Below are positions 1-11,507 of a DNA stretch of 64,000 bases, in pieces; the stretch's first letter is position 1, and each line of letters opens with the position of its first letter. The notes beneath the pieces are model-generated. The model had not been told where the DNA came from and did not search any database. It saw nothing but the letters and a program-made list of their open reading frames with translations. The stretch is from Glandiceps talaboti (taxonomy: Eukaryota; Hemichordata; Enteropneusta; Spengelidae): NCBI RefSeq assembly GCF_964340395.1, contig NC_135552.1, forward strand, positions 13,023,194 to 13,087,193. The letters are read 5' to 3'. Both the position numbers and the translations under genes were made by a program.

Positions 1-3000
1 ATCGCTAAAACAAAACTGCATAGTGAAGAGATGAAGACCTGAACCACTTCTACATGTCACCAAAATAAAAATTAAATTAAAAAAAAAAACAGCGGAGCTA
101 TTCTGACCGATAGGTCGCTTGTTTGTAAATATCAGTAGATTATGTATTGCTGTTCATCCAGTGATAAGATTTGACAGTATACAACATTTATCATGTTACT
201 CAAGTCTATACAGGGCATGTAGGGTGAAGAAAGACAAAACCACAACCAGTACTTTACATACAAATCCCCATGCTGGCAAGAAGATTATCTTTGGTGAGTG
301 ATTCTTTACTTGAGATAACATCTTTTCACACAGGGACTACCTTAGTCTGTAATGTACGCCGTGACTGGGCACCCTCACACATCGGCCAACCCCTACCCCT
401 GTGAGAGAAATCTGGCAAAAATTTGCAAAGCTTTCCATACCATGTACAAATAATTTTGGTGCTGGACCCTGGTAAAATGCATGGAGAACTCTGGTAGATT
501 TTACTTGCTTTAAAACACCGAACATCTTGTGTGGAAAAGAAAACAAGTCTTTGACATTTTCCCTGACTGGATTCATTATCTTTAATTTGAGATACATGTA
601 GTAGGCGTCTTTTACACAGCAACCACCAAAATTCAAAAGTAGGTTAAACCATAGATACCTGTTACTGTTACACATTTTCTCTAGAAATCTACGCTCTTTT
701 AGTTCCTATCGCTTACAAGATCTTCATTTTTAATATTTTTCTCAAGTTACATGGCAACATGGAATTAGCAGATCAAAAGTACTTTAAACCATAGATATAT
801 AGGAAAAGAACATTAATATGTTATATATTCTATGAAGGGATTAGTACATTGTATCTCAACTTGCAGGTTAAATCATATTTCATGAATATGCTACATTTTC
901 GTTTGAGGTTTTTTTACATGGCAACCCCCAAAAATGTATTGAAACAATGAAATGTACTTTAAACATTATAGAACTCATGTTTGGTTTCATTTTAATTGTG
1001 TGATTCTGAATACGTAGTTAACACCTTGCTAAGTGGTCGATGTATCATTGGACCTCATACACGAGGAGTAACATAGCAAAGGTAATACCCCCAGGGGACA
1101 CACAGACAGGAAGAACAGCACCCTCACAGTCAATTGTACAAAGGGCTATTCAGAGCACGCAAAGGTCCACTTGCAAAAGGAATTCAAATGACTGGTAGAC
1201 AACAACAGGACATGTGGTAAGGGGTGAAAAAACATGCCCATTCTATGATGGAATATCTGAGTTACCTTTCAATCAGTCAGCAGTGTTAATGGTCTGTTTT
1301 TGGCTAACCTACTGTAGTGGCAATGTGGACACAGATTAAAAGTTAATCCGAGACTAGGACTTGGCCAAGGCTCAAATTTTGTAAATGTGAATTTATACAT
1401 AATATTGATATCTTAATCTTTAATCCCCTGACGACAAGATCACCTACGTATAATCCCTTTTTGTTTGAGACTATATAGCAAGCTACAGAGGAACAGGAAG
1501 ATTCAAAGTACTTTTTATAAACCATAAGGATATGAACCTGTCAGGCTGTCGCACTTTCTCTGAGGTACCCTAGTAGTATATTTTAATGTTTTATTTGGAA
1601 TGCCTTAGCTGAAGGTAATCTTCTCGCGTCTTGGTTCTTATTTGAAGTAATCCTGTACTGTTTTGAAACTTTTGAACAGAAAAGTACATGAAATATAATC
1701 CACACAAAGAAGATTAACGACAATGTGAGACTTAAAGCTGGTATTTTACTGTGTTGATAACCTTAATGGTATACATATATTCATTTGAGTATCAACGGCA
1801 TAAACAGAATAGCATCAAATTCTCTAACTGCGGTCGTCTTAGGCTGCATTTACACAATGACGTTTTTTTTTCAAATAAACACTGTCAAAACTTATCATAT
1901 TGTTTCCATTTTAATAGTAATAATAACTTTATTACACAATTGTATCGTCATTGAATACAGTATAGTAAACAACAACAACAACTACAACATTAATAGCAAC
2001 AACAAAACAATTTTTTTTTCTCTCTCTCTCTCTTTAGTGCATTTTCATGTGTTCACATGATAGAAAGAATATCGGTTTTGACCGTCTACATGGAAACACT
2101 GAATACAGAACAATTCGCAAGCAATAATGTTGCATGTGCGCAAACATACTGACATAGTTTAAGTGCGTGCATTCATTAATAAGTCATCAATAAGGTCATT
2201 TCTGAGGTCAAATAGGTACTAGTACATGGTTTGGAGCTTAAAAGTGGTTACGCAAGTTGAAACACCAATGGATCTGTTAGTCTAATTCCTATACAGTATT
2301 GTTACGATTTATACCACAGTTAGCAGCAAGACTATGGAGCTGTCAGTCTAAGTTCTCCCTAGAATGTTTTCCTGAGGGTGCTCAGAGACTAGTCACTTTT
2401 GAAGCTGAAAGTTCAGGGGGAAAAAGAGAATATTTTACATCTAATGACTGTTTTGATTCCATACATTATATGTGTATGAATGTTCTCAGTCATCCAGGTA
2501 TGAAGTTAATAACAAAGTACATGTATTTACTATCTATCCTACTGGAATTGCTGTTGTTTTTGAATGGCAACAGTTTCACATCCTTTTCTGGATGCTTAAG
2601 TTCAGGCTGACTGGTGATCTAATGACAAAGGGTTGGTGTTTTGATACCAGAAGGCCAATTTGCTCTTGTTACCTTGTTAAAGAGGATACTGGGTAAAGAT
2701 AAAAAATGTGTGGTATATGGTGACACTTGACTCCAATAGTTGGACAAGGACTCCTTTATACAGAAAAACTTAATACATATCAAAAATATTTATTTTTTCT
2801 GTTATTCAAATCCTATCATTTTTTTCTCAGACACTGTAAATTCACTATTAAACCAGATCTGAAACGATTGCTATATATTATGATAATGGTCTGTAGGTAG
2901 ATGCTAAGTCATCAGTGAAAAATTGAGGCAATTTCCTGAAAGTGTGTAGACAGTTTCTACCTAGTGAGACTACTTTAGTGAACAATACTAACACTGACAA

Positions 3001-3370
3001 AGCGGGTAGCCATGGCAACACACCCTATAAATCAAAGATGAACATTGTGGCCATTTTAAATTGAACAGTGTATCTGTCTGAGACCATTTTGATCAGTATG
3101 AAGATAAATGAATGTAAGACTGGGGGACCAAAACCCTGCAGTATTGGTAGAAAAAACAGGTATAAGTTAGGGAGTCAAACCCAAACATTACATATTTGTT
3201 TCATAAACAAAAGCTTATCCATGCTCCTTAGATGAGTACAAATGTGTTGGCATTGAATACTTAATTACACTAATGCTTTTTTTTTTCATTCTGATCCTTG
3301 GTTTTTCAACTTGATTTCAAATATGATTATGAGTATGTATTTTTTTATCACTATTATCATTTAATACTTA
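1..3370. other. Non-coding stretch, probably intron or 3' flank of the minus-strand gene
   Basis: I see no convincing exon here on either strand. The open frames are short and lack paired splice sites. The stretch is AT-rich, with a short (CT)n run near 2021-2034 and the three-unit repeat listed separately. Because the minus-strand gene has an exon at 6012-6101 ending in a donor, its downstream exons should lie in this stretch or beyond the left edge. None was recognised. Confidence 0.4.
596..990 (+). repeat. Degenerate tandem repeat, about 150-175 bp unit, three units
   Basis: The phrase TTTACAYRGCAACCMCCAAAA, or a close variant, recurs near 610, 745 and 915. Each time it is followed after a few tens of bases by a variant of TTTAAACCATAGATAT (near 648, 782 and 958). 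Spacing and order are kept, so this is a decayed tandem duplication. The 112-residue minus-strand open frame over 337-675 overlaps its first unit and is probably not a gene. Confidence 0.5.
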
Positions 3371-3378
3371 TATGTGTG

Positions 3379-3592
3379 TCTCTGTCTGTCTGTCTCTGTC
3401 TGTATGTATGTATGTATGTATGTATGTATGTATGTATGTATGTATGTATGTATGTATGTATGTATGTATTATAATTTATGTATGTATGTATGTATGTATG
3501 TATGTATGTATGTATGTATGTATGTACGTACGTACGTACGTACGTACGTACGTACGTATGTATGTACGTACGTACGTACATACGTATAAATG
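3379..3592 (+). repeat. Compound tetranucleotide microsatellite (CTGT)/(ATGT)/(ACGT)
   Basis: The tract opens with (CTGT), passes into a long (ATGT) block to about 3468, has a 10-bp interruption, resumes (ATGT) to about 3525 and then changes to (ACGT) to about 3557. It ends in mixed ATGT and ACGT units. Open frames reading alternating Tyr-Val/Met-Cys or Thr-His/Tyr-Ile across it are artefacts of the tetranucleotide. Confidence 0.95.
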
Positions 3593-5489
3593 TAGAACAG
3601 AAAGAACTTGAGCAATCAGGTGTAATTTGCCTAGTAGTTACAAATAATATTGACAGACAGAGGAACTTTGATAAATGACTGTGAAAATCAGACATATTTC
3701 ACCTACTTTATACTGTCCTTCACAAAAACACTAACAATCATGCACAAAATGTGACATGACCCCTTTTTATTCATTCACGTTGATGAATAAATGTATCGAA
3801 ATGAAGCAATTAGTACGTACTGTACAACTCCACGATGTGCTCTGGATTTCAACCAATGTATCTTAATTCCATTAAAGTGAACAATCAAATCAATTCACTC
3901 TCATGATTACTCTCTGTTTATATGTGTTTCTGTCAAAGTGCCATAACCTTGCAGCAGGACTAATCAAATACAACACACACTTTGTAGTATGTCAGGTCTC
4001 TGATTAGAAACATTTCACAGGTAAACTAGAAATGTTTGATTTTGACATTTAGTATGCATAGTCACATTTATGTGAACGGCTGCCATGAAACAGAATATGT
4101 ATCCGACTATTGGAATTGTTTATTTTCAATATTTAGAAACAGAAAATCTAATTATTTGAAAGTACTGAAATTACAAGGCGAGCAAAATTGACACATTGAA
4201 TTCATGGTATTATTTGTCATAGTCTAGTATTATCCTTCATCAAATCTTTCACTGATCTCTCCTTGAGACCACAGAGACCATGTAAGCATCCAAACCAATA
4301 CTTGTCAATACTTGTCAAGATGCTCTCCAGGTATATTATGGATTGGAAGTTAATCAGAAGTGGATACTGGGAACAAGCAGTGAGCAAAATATTTGAGTCC
4401 CCCACATATCTTACAGAGGTTTCCTAACAAATTTACGTTACAAAGTGTGAAAATTTGCTAGTTTCACAACATTTGTTTCACAACATTTCACCTTTGGTAT
4501 AAACAAGAATTTCCCAGCAAAAATTAAGATAAACGATATACACATCTATGCTTATTTTGCCAGATTCCCCTTCCTTTCCCCTTCTTACCAGGGTCCCTCA
4601 CCAAAACACATAAAAATAATCAAGGCTAGCTTTATATACTTCTCCTCTCTCTCTTCCCAAAACCTTTAACAGTAAAACATGCTCGCAAGCTTGAATATAT
4701 TTTTGTGTAGGCACAATCGAAAAATAATGATATAAAAATAAAATTGGACAATGTTGTAAGGCGTGTGGTTTTACAACAACGTAGTAAAACTACTGTCACA
4801 ATATTTCCTATAAATATAGGAGAAGCTGTGTGCATACAGGGTATCTGAGTTATCATTCTACCTACAGGTATGATTTACAGACAGGCTTATTTCCTGTTTT
4901 AGAAAGTTCATTTCCGGATATCTTTACAGCAGTCTATTTTAAATAGTCATTTCCTAGTAGTAAAAGGAAACAAGGGATGTATTTAAACACCTTAACTATT
5001 AAAAGCTTGTAAAGTGGTCATTTCAAATGTACAAATACAGGCAGTTAGGTGGTCCTACCAGCAGTACCCCTCATCCAAGTGTGGAATAACAAGATGGGAA
5101 TGTTATTATTATGAGCCTCGAGATATGACTTGTACATGTATGTAATACATGTATGACAAAGAGTCGCACAGTCTGAAAGTGGAAGTAATAAACTTCATGC
5201 TTGAAAGTTTAAAAAGCTCCAGAAATTTGCAGGGAACATATTTGACTGAAAAAAGTAACTTCAATACAAAAACATGAGTCCTGTCATTACATGCAAATGT
5301 AAACTGTCATACCATTTTGGCTGCAACATTCAAATTTCATTCAACCAATGGTTTAAGCCATGAAAACAGAAGAAAACTTAATAACATCTACCTCAGCATG
5401 TTATGTCATATTCATGAGACACAAACAATATCACATCCTTACTCTTCCCACCCTCCACCCCCACTCACATCCCGGCCTTCCTCCATAAA
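3593..5489. other. Non-coding stretch without recognised elements
   Basis: The DNA is AT-rich with no paired splice sites around a protein-like frame. The minus-strand frame at 4217-4405 has a reasonable composition at its 3' half, but I could not find an acceptor with a pyrimidine tract, so I do not call it. TACATGTA palindromes occur near 5112 and 5144. Confidence 0.4.
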
Positions 5490-5636
5490 AATATAATTTT
5501 TCATTTGAGTGAGCACATTCAGTTCACACTATGAATTCTACACTTTCCAGATGACAACTGTCCTGACACAGATATCTAACATACAGACATATTTCCTGCG
5601 GGCAAAATCCAGCAACCACTTTTACGCACAGTTGCA

Positions 5637-5649
5637 AGGTCAGAGGTCA
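5637..5649 (+). promoter_or_regulatory. DR1-type AGGTCA direct repeat
   Basis: Two perfect AGGTCA half-sites are separated by one G, and the first is preceded by A (AAGGTCA). This is the DR1 arrangement recognised by RXR heterodimers and HNF4-type nuclear receptors. It is only a sequence match; whether it is bound is unknown. Confidence 0.35.
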
Positions 5650-5954
5650 GACAGACAGAGGAAACTCCTACTGGTTGATCCAGTACATACTCTGTAGAAA
5701 TCTGAACTTTATACCATGAATATCAAATAGTTTAACATTTTACTTACATTCTTTTGAGAAAATATCCCAAATTTGTTTCCAAAGAATTTTGACTCAGTGC
5801 ATAAAAATTTTAATTTGTAATTATGAGCTAAAACTCTATGACCATTCAATCTTGCATGAGTATCAATTAAACTTTCTAGGTGGCAACTATCTTGAAACCA
5901 AACATATCGACATAGAGTCTATCCTGTAAACAATATCAAGCAACCACAGTTGAG

Positions 5955-5974
5955 AGGTCAGAGGTCAGAGGTCA
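5955..5974 (+). promoter_or_regulatory. Triple AGGTCA direct repeat with one-base spacing
   Basis: Three perfect AGGTCA hexamers occur in a row, each separated by a single G. The tract lies about 40 bases past the donor of the minus-strand exon at 6012-6101, inside its intron, and is the duplicate of the pair at 5637-5649. It could equally be a small 7-bp tandem repeat with no receptor role. Confidence 0.35.
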
Positions 5975-6011
5975 GAGGGTGAGAAGAAACTGCTGATGAG
6001 ATACTACTTAC

Positions 6012-6101
6012 TTCTTGTAAAGGTTCATCTATGATATTTGCTCCTGTTAATCTTTTATCAATTCTGTATTTGGGATCTCCCCTTCGTACTTGGTCTGCCA
6101 A
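6012..6101 (-). CDS. Internal coding exon of the minus-strand gene, product unknown
   Basis: The exon is 90 bases, preceded on the minus strand by TTGTTACAG and followed by GTAAGT. The only open phase gives 30 residues, starting LADQVRRGDPKYRIDKRL and ending in IIDEPLQE. It is polar and charged, so it would lie outside the membrane if it belongs to the same protein as the hydrophobic exon at 15521-15633. It begins and ends in phase 0, whereas the upstream exon at 15521 ends in phase 2. At least one exon of length 1 modulo 3 must therefore lie between them, and I could not find it. The family is not recognised. A partial copy of the exon start and its acceptor sits just upstream at 6160-6196. 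Confidence 0.55.
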
Positions 6102-6159
6102 CTGTAACAATAAAAACATATACACAATATCAGTACAGTTTTCATTTTATTCCAGGGTA

Positions 6160-6196
6160 CATCTCCCCTTCTCACTTGGTCTATCAACTGTAACAA
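6160..6196 (-). pseudogene. Partial duplicate of the exon 5' end with its acceptor
   Basis: About 37 bases repeat the acceptor and first codons of the exon at 6012-6101 with few changes. On the minus strand the copy reads TTGTTACAG and then codons for LIDQVRRGD against LADQVRRGD in the exon. After that the similarity stops and no donor follows in a sensible place. It is a truncated tandem copy, either dead or usable as a decoy acceptor. Confidence 0.6.
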
Positions 6197-6218
6197 AGTA
6201 CATGAAAAGTATACATCA

Positions 6219-6256
6219 AAATTTTAGAATCCAATATGGTCGCCAAATATTGTGAA
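6219..6256 (+). repeat. Dispersed motif TTTAGAATCCAATATGG
   Basis: The phrase TTTTAGAATCCAATATGG followed by a CGCC-like or CACC-like stretch and AATA occurs here and again near 41760 and 61682. Shorter relatives about cellular-sized AT-rich flanks occur near 8925-8960. It marks an old dispersed repeat whose ends I could not define. Confidence 0.45.
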
Positions 6257-7310
6257 AACTCTATCAGGAAATATAAGTATTTTAATTTCCTTGCATACAA
6301 GGTTATTTTTTTATTTCAAATGGACCAGCAACTAGCTTTCATACGGCAAAGTTTTGGAGAGCATTGAATACCAATCTTTGATTTTCAGAAAATTGGTGTA
6401 AACTGTATAAATGATCAGAAAACGATACTAATAGTTTACACATCGATTTTTATAAAATTCTGAAAGAATGTATAGAAATTACGACTACAATTTTCCATTT
6501 TTGTTCACAGATTCTTGGCAAGCAATACAGTAGTGTTTATTTTTACTTGAAATCATGTGTTATTCATATTACATATGTAGAAATTTGTACAGTGCAGATT
6601 TTGTCATATTTTATTCAAGATCATTGATGCATGGTTTCTTTTCATTTTGAATTCTGAGAATTGGCTGGGTGTAATTTTGATTTCGTTCTAGATCACTGCA
6701 CAACAAATGTTTTCATTTCATTTGAAACTGAATGAAATGTACTGAAAACATCAGGTACGTATCATACATTATAGTTTATGTTGCAATCTAGCTTATTGGA
6801 AAAACAGCCATTTTTACTTCAATTTATATCAGTTCTCATTTTATTTTCTATTATCCTTGTCAAAACAGTCATTTTATTTCACAACAAGCCTTTTTTTTCT
6901 TTCTCTATCAATTGGCAAAACAGTCATTTTTATTTCAGTATTAATTCAGTTCATACTTCGTACTAGATCATTGCTGAAACAGAAATTCTGACTTCACTCC
7001 AAATCAATGACTCCATTGATACACCAAGGGAAATTTGAATATGAATGTTACGCATTGACTTTTGAAGTAGTCTAATATGTACATTTGACTGTATTTAATA
7101 CAGCTATACATGTACATAGCTCTCAATACATGTATAAAACCACTATCCATACATTCTAAATTGGACACAAATTTATTCTTTCAGTTTAACTACAGTGTGT
7201 ACATAATGAAAATGTAGAATTCCCAGACTATTCTAGTGCTGTAACACTAACAGCATACATGTATATGCATGAACGGTTGCACAGAATGCATTACAATAGC
7301 CAAAAACTGA
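6257..7310. other. AT-rich intronic DNA
   Basis: This lies inside the inferred intron upstream of the exon at 6012-6101. Around 6790-6930 the phrase AAAACAGYCATTTTTA recurs three times with TTTCA-rich surroundings, a very degenerate repeat. No exon is seen. Confidence 0.4.
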
Positions 7311-7631
7311 TTAAAGGGGATAAGCCAGGCATTTTCATAAACTTCATTTTTGGAGAATAATTTCATGATTTTACACACACAACTGCACAAACACAGAGTT
7401 GAAGCTTGCTCTCCATTCATTGTTCAGTGTAGGTCCTTGCCATGGATATACAGTGTCTCGTGAGAATCAGCAGACATGTATATGTAATAGCAGAACATGA
7501 ATATTCATGAGTCGTATCACTTTCACATACAACAATCACATGCAATATAAGTGATGTCAAATCAGGACTTGACTCCTTGACTTTCCAGAACCCAAAGTTT
7601 ATGAAATTGCCTGCTGTAAGATTCCCCTTTA
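7311..7631. mobile_element. TIR element (MITE-like), 321 bp
   Basis: The left end reads TTAAAGGGGATAAGCCAGGC and continues TTTTCATAAACTT. The right end, read as its complement, begins TAAAGGGGAATCTTACAGCA and continues GGCAATTTCATAAACTT. The arms are about 35 bases with small gaps. The outer tetramers are TTAA on the left and TTTA on the right, suggesting an eroded TTAA target site as used by piggyBac-type elements. There is no open frame inside, so it would be non-autonomous. Confidence 0.6.
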
Positions 7632-8029
7632 CTCTATTTTGTAATACCCCTATAGCTGTAATATTAAACTATTTTCATTACTCATTGAAATGCAAGCATG
7701 ACCAAAAGTACACATAAATTATGTTTAATTAATTAATTTATGATTTTAAGTAACAGAATTGCTTTTCTACCATCCCTTGATGGTAATGTGTACACTGGCT
7801 TGACGCCCATTTGTAAAATACACGTAGAGCTAGACGATTTATTAGTTTGCAAGCAAACCATAAATTTCAGGTATACTGACAAGGTTTGGTCTACAGGCAA
7901 TCACAAGTACATGTACAGCATCATAAACATGATCGAAATCAAAATGAGAACAAAACCCATGAAAATACTACAGTTGCAGTTACAGTTATAGCTACTGTGA
8001 CCTTATATAAAATAGCACTATTTCAAAGG

Positions 8030-8390
8030 TAGTCTCAGTTACCCAGACTCTTGCTGCTGGGGGTTCTGCCTATGAGACCTTCCCAAGTGAGAGTCTGTGG
8101 AAACCAAATTTCAACTCGCCTGCGCAGGAACTAACTCATAGAGCAGTGCATGCTGGGGAATACTTCATGTCCAACATTGCAGACTGAACAATTTACATAC
8201 CTTCGAATCAGGTTATCCCTTTTCAAGCGACTGGTACATATTAATTATAATGAAAGGCCTCCTAAGTCCATTTTTATGACTTGAAAGAAATGTACTGTGT
8301 GACTTCCGGCTGAAATGGGTGCCCCACACTCTCATCTGGGCGTTCTCATAGAAAAGCCCCCAACAGTGAGAGATTGAATAACCGAGACTA
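8030..8390. mobile_element. Long-TIR element, 361 bp
   Basis: Both ends start TAGTCTC and can be followed inward for about 75 bases. Shared blocks include GTTA, CTGNTGGGGG, TATGAGA, CCCA and GAGAGTNTGTGG. The arms run 8030-8106 and 8318-8390. The core holds no coding frame. No target duplication is evident. The element lies in an intron of the minus-strand gene. Confidence 0.65.
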
Positions 8391-9951
8391 TTTTAACAGG
8401 AGATATCTCCATAACACAGTTATTAATGGAACCAAAATGAAAGGTTCCAATAAAATCATGAAACACTTGCCTTCTGTAATCCAGACTTTGGATATGGTAG
8501 GTGGAGTAATTCCGTTAAAGTTTCCAATATTTTCTCAGACTGTGATACACCATATTGGTAGGCTATGATTAAGAACCTGTAGAAAGTGAATCACATGATT
8601 AGAATTTGTTTATTATTTGGAATGAAAATATTTTTTTAATATCAACAATTACTGAATTTTTATAAAGGAATGGAATCAATGTTTTTATTAATGTTCATAC
8701 GCACATATAGTAAAGTCTAACTGAGATCACAGAGTAGGTAGAATGCACCTACATGTAGGCCAATTTTCCTGAAAATCAAAGTTACTTAAATCTCAACAAA
8801 CCTTGCCATATTATGGCTTGTTCATGATCCTTTGAATGATTAAAAATTTTTTGGGTTCACCATCTTGTTTCCAACGAAATCAACAATCTTGTATTTTCTC
8901 CATAGTGTTTATGAAAATATTTGCCAGCCATATTGGATTTGGCAGCCATATTGGTTTCTAAAATGGATCGATTTTACTATCATTTGACCTTTATTTCAAA
9001 AAAATTTGCACTATGACCCTATGACCCTGATATTTTCCATCATTTTAATTAAGAATGAATTCAAATTTTCATAATAATCAAAAAAGTTTCAAACTTTCTA
9101 TTTCAATACAAGGCACATACAACATTAACTTCAACCAAAATAATGGTACAAAGTACAGAATCTGTACAACTACAAGATAAGTTTTCACTCCTCAGATACA
9201 AAATGAAACAAATTATTTATTGAAAATCAACCCTTAAGATGCCATAGACTTTTCATGCAAAAGACTCCCTAGGCCAAGGACTGTTTCCACTATAGAGGAG
9301 TATCATACCTACTCTTACAATTATCAACTTTAACTTGAAAGGAATAATGAAAGTTAAACATACAATCGATCCTATTTTTGGCTTTATCCACCCATTACAT
9401 ACGTATATATTTCAAACGAATATTAATTTACCCAGATAAGAGGTGAAGGGTGAAAATTGGGCTTATGCAAATGAGTAACCTTGTCAGCATATATTATGCA
9501 GGTGTGGCCTGGGAACTTGGAAGGGACTATCTGCATATATGTAGATGTGGCCTGGGAATCTGGAAGGGACTGTCTGCATATACACAGACATGGCGTTGTA
9601 AGGGTTTTACATTAATACATATAGAAATTCCCAATACAATAAATACAATTATTATTATTACTACACAGTATTAATATTTAAACCACTTTCAATTTCTATG
9701 TCTTCCTTCCTGTAATATTGTTAGGAATGAAACTACTGACATTTCAATGTAATAAATTACTGACAACTGTTCAATAAATCTTTCTTCTTCGCTTCAGAAG
9801 CGGTGTTTGCATAAATAACGGCTACTAGCTTTGGGGTAGATAACGTGATAAGGGCATGTATGCAAAGTGTATTATTTGCACTATATCAAATATTAATAAT
9901 CTCAAATAATGTGGGTTTTTTATAGATATATCAATGTTCAAATATCAGCTG
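8391..9951. other. AT-rich intronic DNA
   Basis: No exon is recognised. Near 9500-9590 the phrase GTGGCCTGGGAAYYTGGAAGGGACTRTCTGCATATA occurs as two direct copies about 52 bases apart (split here only for description), a small local duplication. Short CCATATTGG-type motifs occur near 8928-8955. Confidence 0.4.
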
Positions 9952-11246
9952 AGCCTACCTGTAGACTTGAAGGACTAATACTACTACACTATTTCCACTA
10001 TCCTAACTGTAGCCTACCTGTAGACTTGAAGGACTAACACTACTACACTATTTCAGCTATCCCAACTGTAGTCTACCTGTAGACCTGAAGGACTAACACT
10101 ACTACACTATTCTACTATCCTAACTATAGCCTACCTGTAGACTTGAAGGACTATCACTACTACACTATTCTACTATCCTAACTGTAGCCTACCTGTAGAC
10201 TTGAAGGACTATCACTACTACACTATTTCAACTATCCTAACTGTAGCCTACCTGTAGACTTGAAGGACTATATACTACTACACTATTTCCACTATCCTAA
10301 CTGTAGCCTACCTGTAGACTTGAAGGACTATCACTACTACACTATTTCAGCTATCCTAACTGTAGCCTACCTGTAGACTTGAAGTACTATCACTACTACA
10401 CTATTTCAACTATCCTAACTGTAGCCTACCTGTAGACTTGAAGGACTATATACTACTACACTATTTCCACTATCCTAACTGTAGCCTACCTGTAGACTTG
10501 AAGGACTATCACTACTACACTATTTCAACTATCCTAACTGTAGCCTACCTGTAGACTTGAAGGTCTATCACTACTACACTATTCTGCTATCCTAACTGTA
10601 GCCTACATGTAGTCTTGAAGGACTAATACTACTACACTATTTCTGCTATCCTAACTGTAGCCTACCTGTAGACTTGAAGGACTAACACTACTACACTATT
10701 TCTGCTATCCTAACTGTAGCCTACCTGTAGACTTGAAGGACTAACACTACTACACTATTTCAGCTATCCTAACTGTAGCCTACCTGTAGACTTGAAGGAC
10801 TAACACTACTACACTATTTCTGCTATCCTAACTATAGCCTACCTGTAGACTTGAAGGACTAATACTACTACACTATTTCAGCTATCCTAACTGTAGCCTA
10901 CCTGTAGACTTGAAGGACTAACACTACTACACTATTTCAGCTATCCTAACTGTAGCCTACCTGTAGACTTGAAGGACTATCACTACTACACTATTCTGCT
11001 ATCCTAACTATAGCCTACCTGTAGACTTGAAGGACTAATACTACTACACTATTTCAACTATCCTAACTGTAGCTTACATGTAGTCTTGAAGGACTAATAC
11101 TACTACACTATTTCCACTATCCCAACTGTAGCCTACCTGTAGACTTGAAGTACTATCACTACTACACTATTTCAACTATCCTAACTGTAGCCTACCTGTA
11201 GACTTGAAGTACTATCACTACTACACTATTTCAACTATCCTAACTG
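9952..11246 (+). repeat. 59-bp minisatellite, about 22 copies
   Basis: The unit runs AGCCTACCTGTAGACTTGAA, GGACTAAYACTACTACACTA, TTTCNRCTATCCTAACTGT, with a period of 58-60. About 22 head-to-tail copies lie in 1,295 bp. Copies differ by a few substitutions and 1-2 base indels (TTTCC, TTTCAG, TTTCTG or TTCT versions of the same position). These variants interleave in a pattern such as ATACTACTACACTATTTCC followed by a CACTACTACACTATTTCA-type copy, which suggests expansion by multi-unit blocks. No long frame runs through it. Confidence 0.95.
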
Positions 11247-11306
11247 ACATTTTGATATTTCAAATTTTTGTTGGAAGGACAAGGGAAAAAACAAACATCA
11301 AACTGG

Positions 11307-11434
11307 CAGTTAGGATAATGGAAATTTAACAGAAGTTTCAGTAATTTTATCTTCTTTTTTTTTTAAATTTTATTTCTAGTTTTACTAGTTTTGTAAATAT
11401 TGAATGCGTTTTAGTCTTTCAGATTTCAGAGTGT

Positions 11435-11468
<34 letters not shown>

Positions 11469-11507
11469 AGTGTAGTAGTATTAGTTCATCATGTCTACAT
11501 GTAGGCT
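11307..11507 (-). repeat. Inverted, split copy of the 59-bp minisatellite unit
   Basis: On the minus strand, 11507 down to 11469 matches the first two thirds of the array unit (AGCCTAC...ACTACTACACT) and 11325 down to 11307 matches the rest (ATTTCCATTATCCTAACTG). Between the halves sit 143 bp that begin with an (ATTT)n run. The array and this copy are separated by a 59-bp spacer and point toward each other, so the array forms one arm of an inverted repeat. Confidence 0.8.

Larger units (their letters stand above)
5500..6000 (+). repeat. Two-copy tandem duplication with AGGTCA clusters
   Basis: The blocks around 5540-5690 and 5875-6000 align. Both carry a GTGGCAACT- or ATGACAACT-like start, an ACAKACATAT-like middle, then CAAGCAACCAC or CAGCAACCAC, then AGGTCAGAGGTCAG and a purine-rich end with GAAACTSCT. 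The second copy ends at the donor side of the exon at 6012-6101. The duplication is probably local and old. Confidence 0.5.

Noticed and set aside
337-675. 112-residue minus-strand frame
   Set aside because: It overlaps a degenerate tandem repeat, lacks splice borders and has no recognisable domain.
4217-4405. Possible terminal exon on the minus strand
   Set aside because: The C-terminal half looks protein-like, but no pyrimidine tract with AG precedes it in a useful position.
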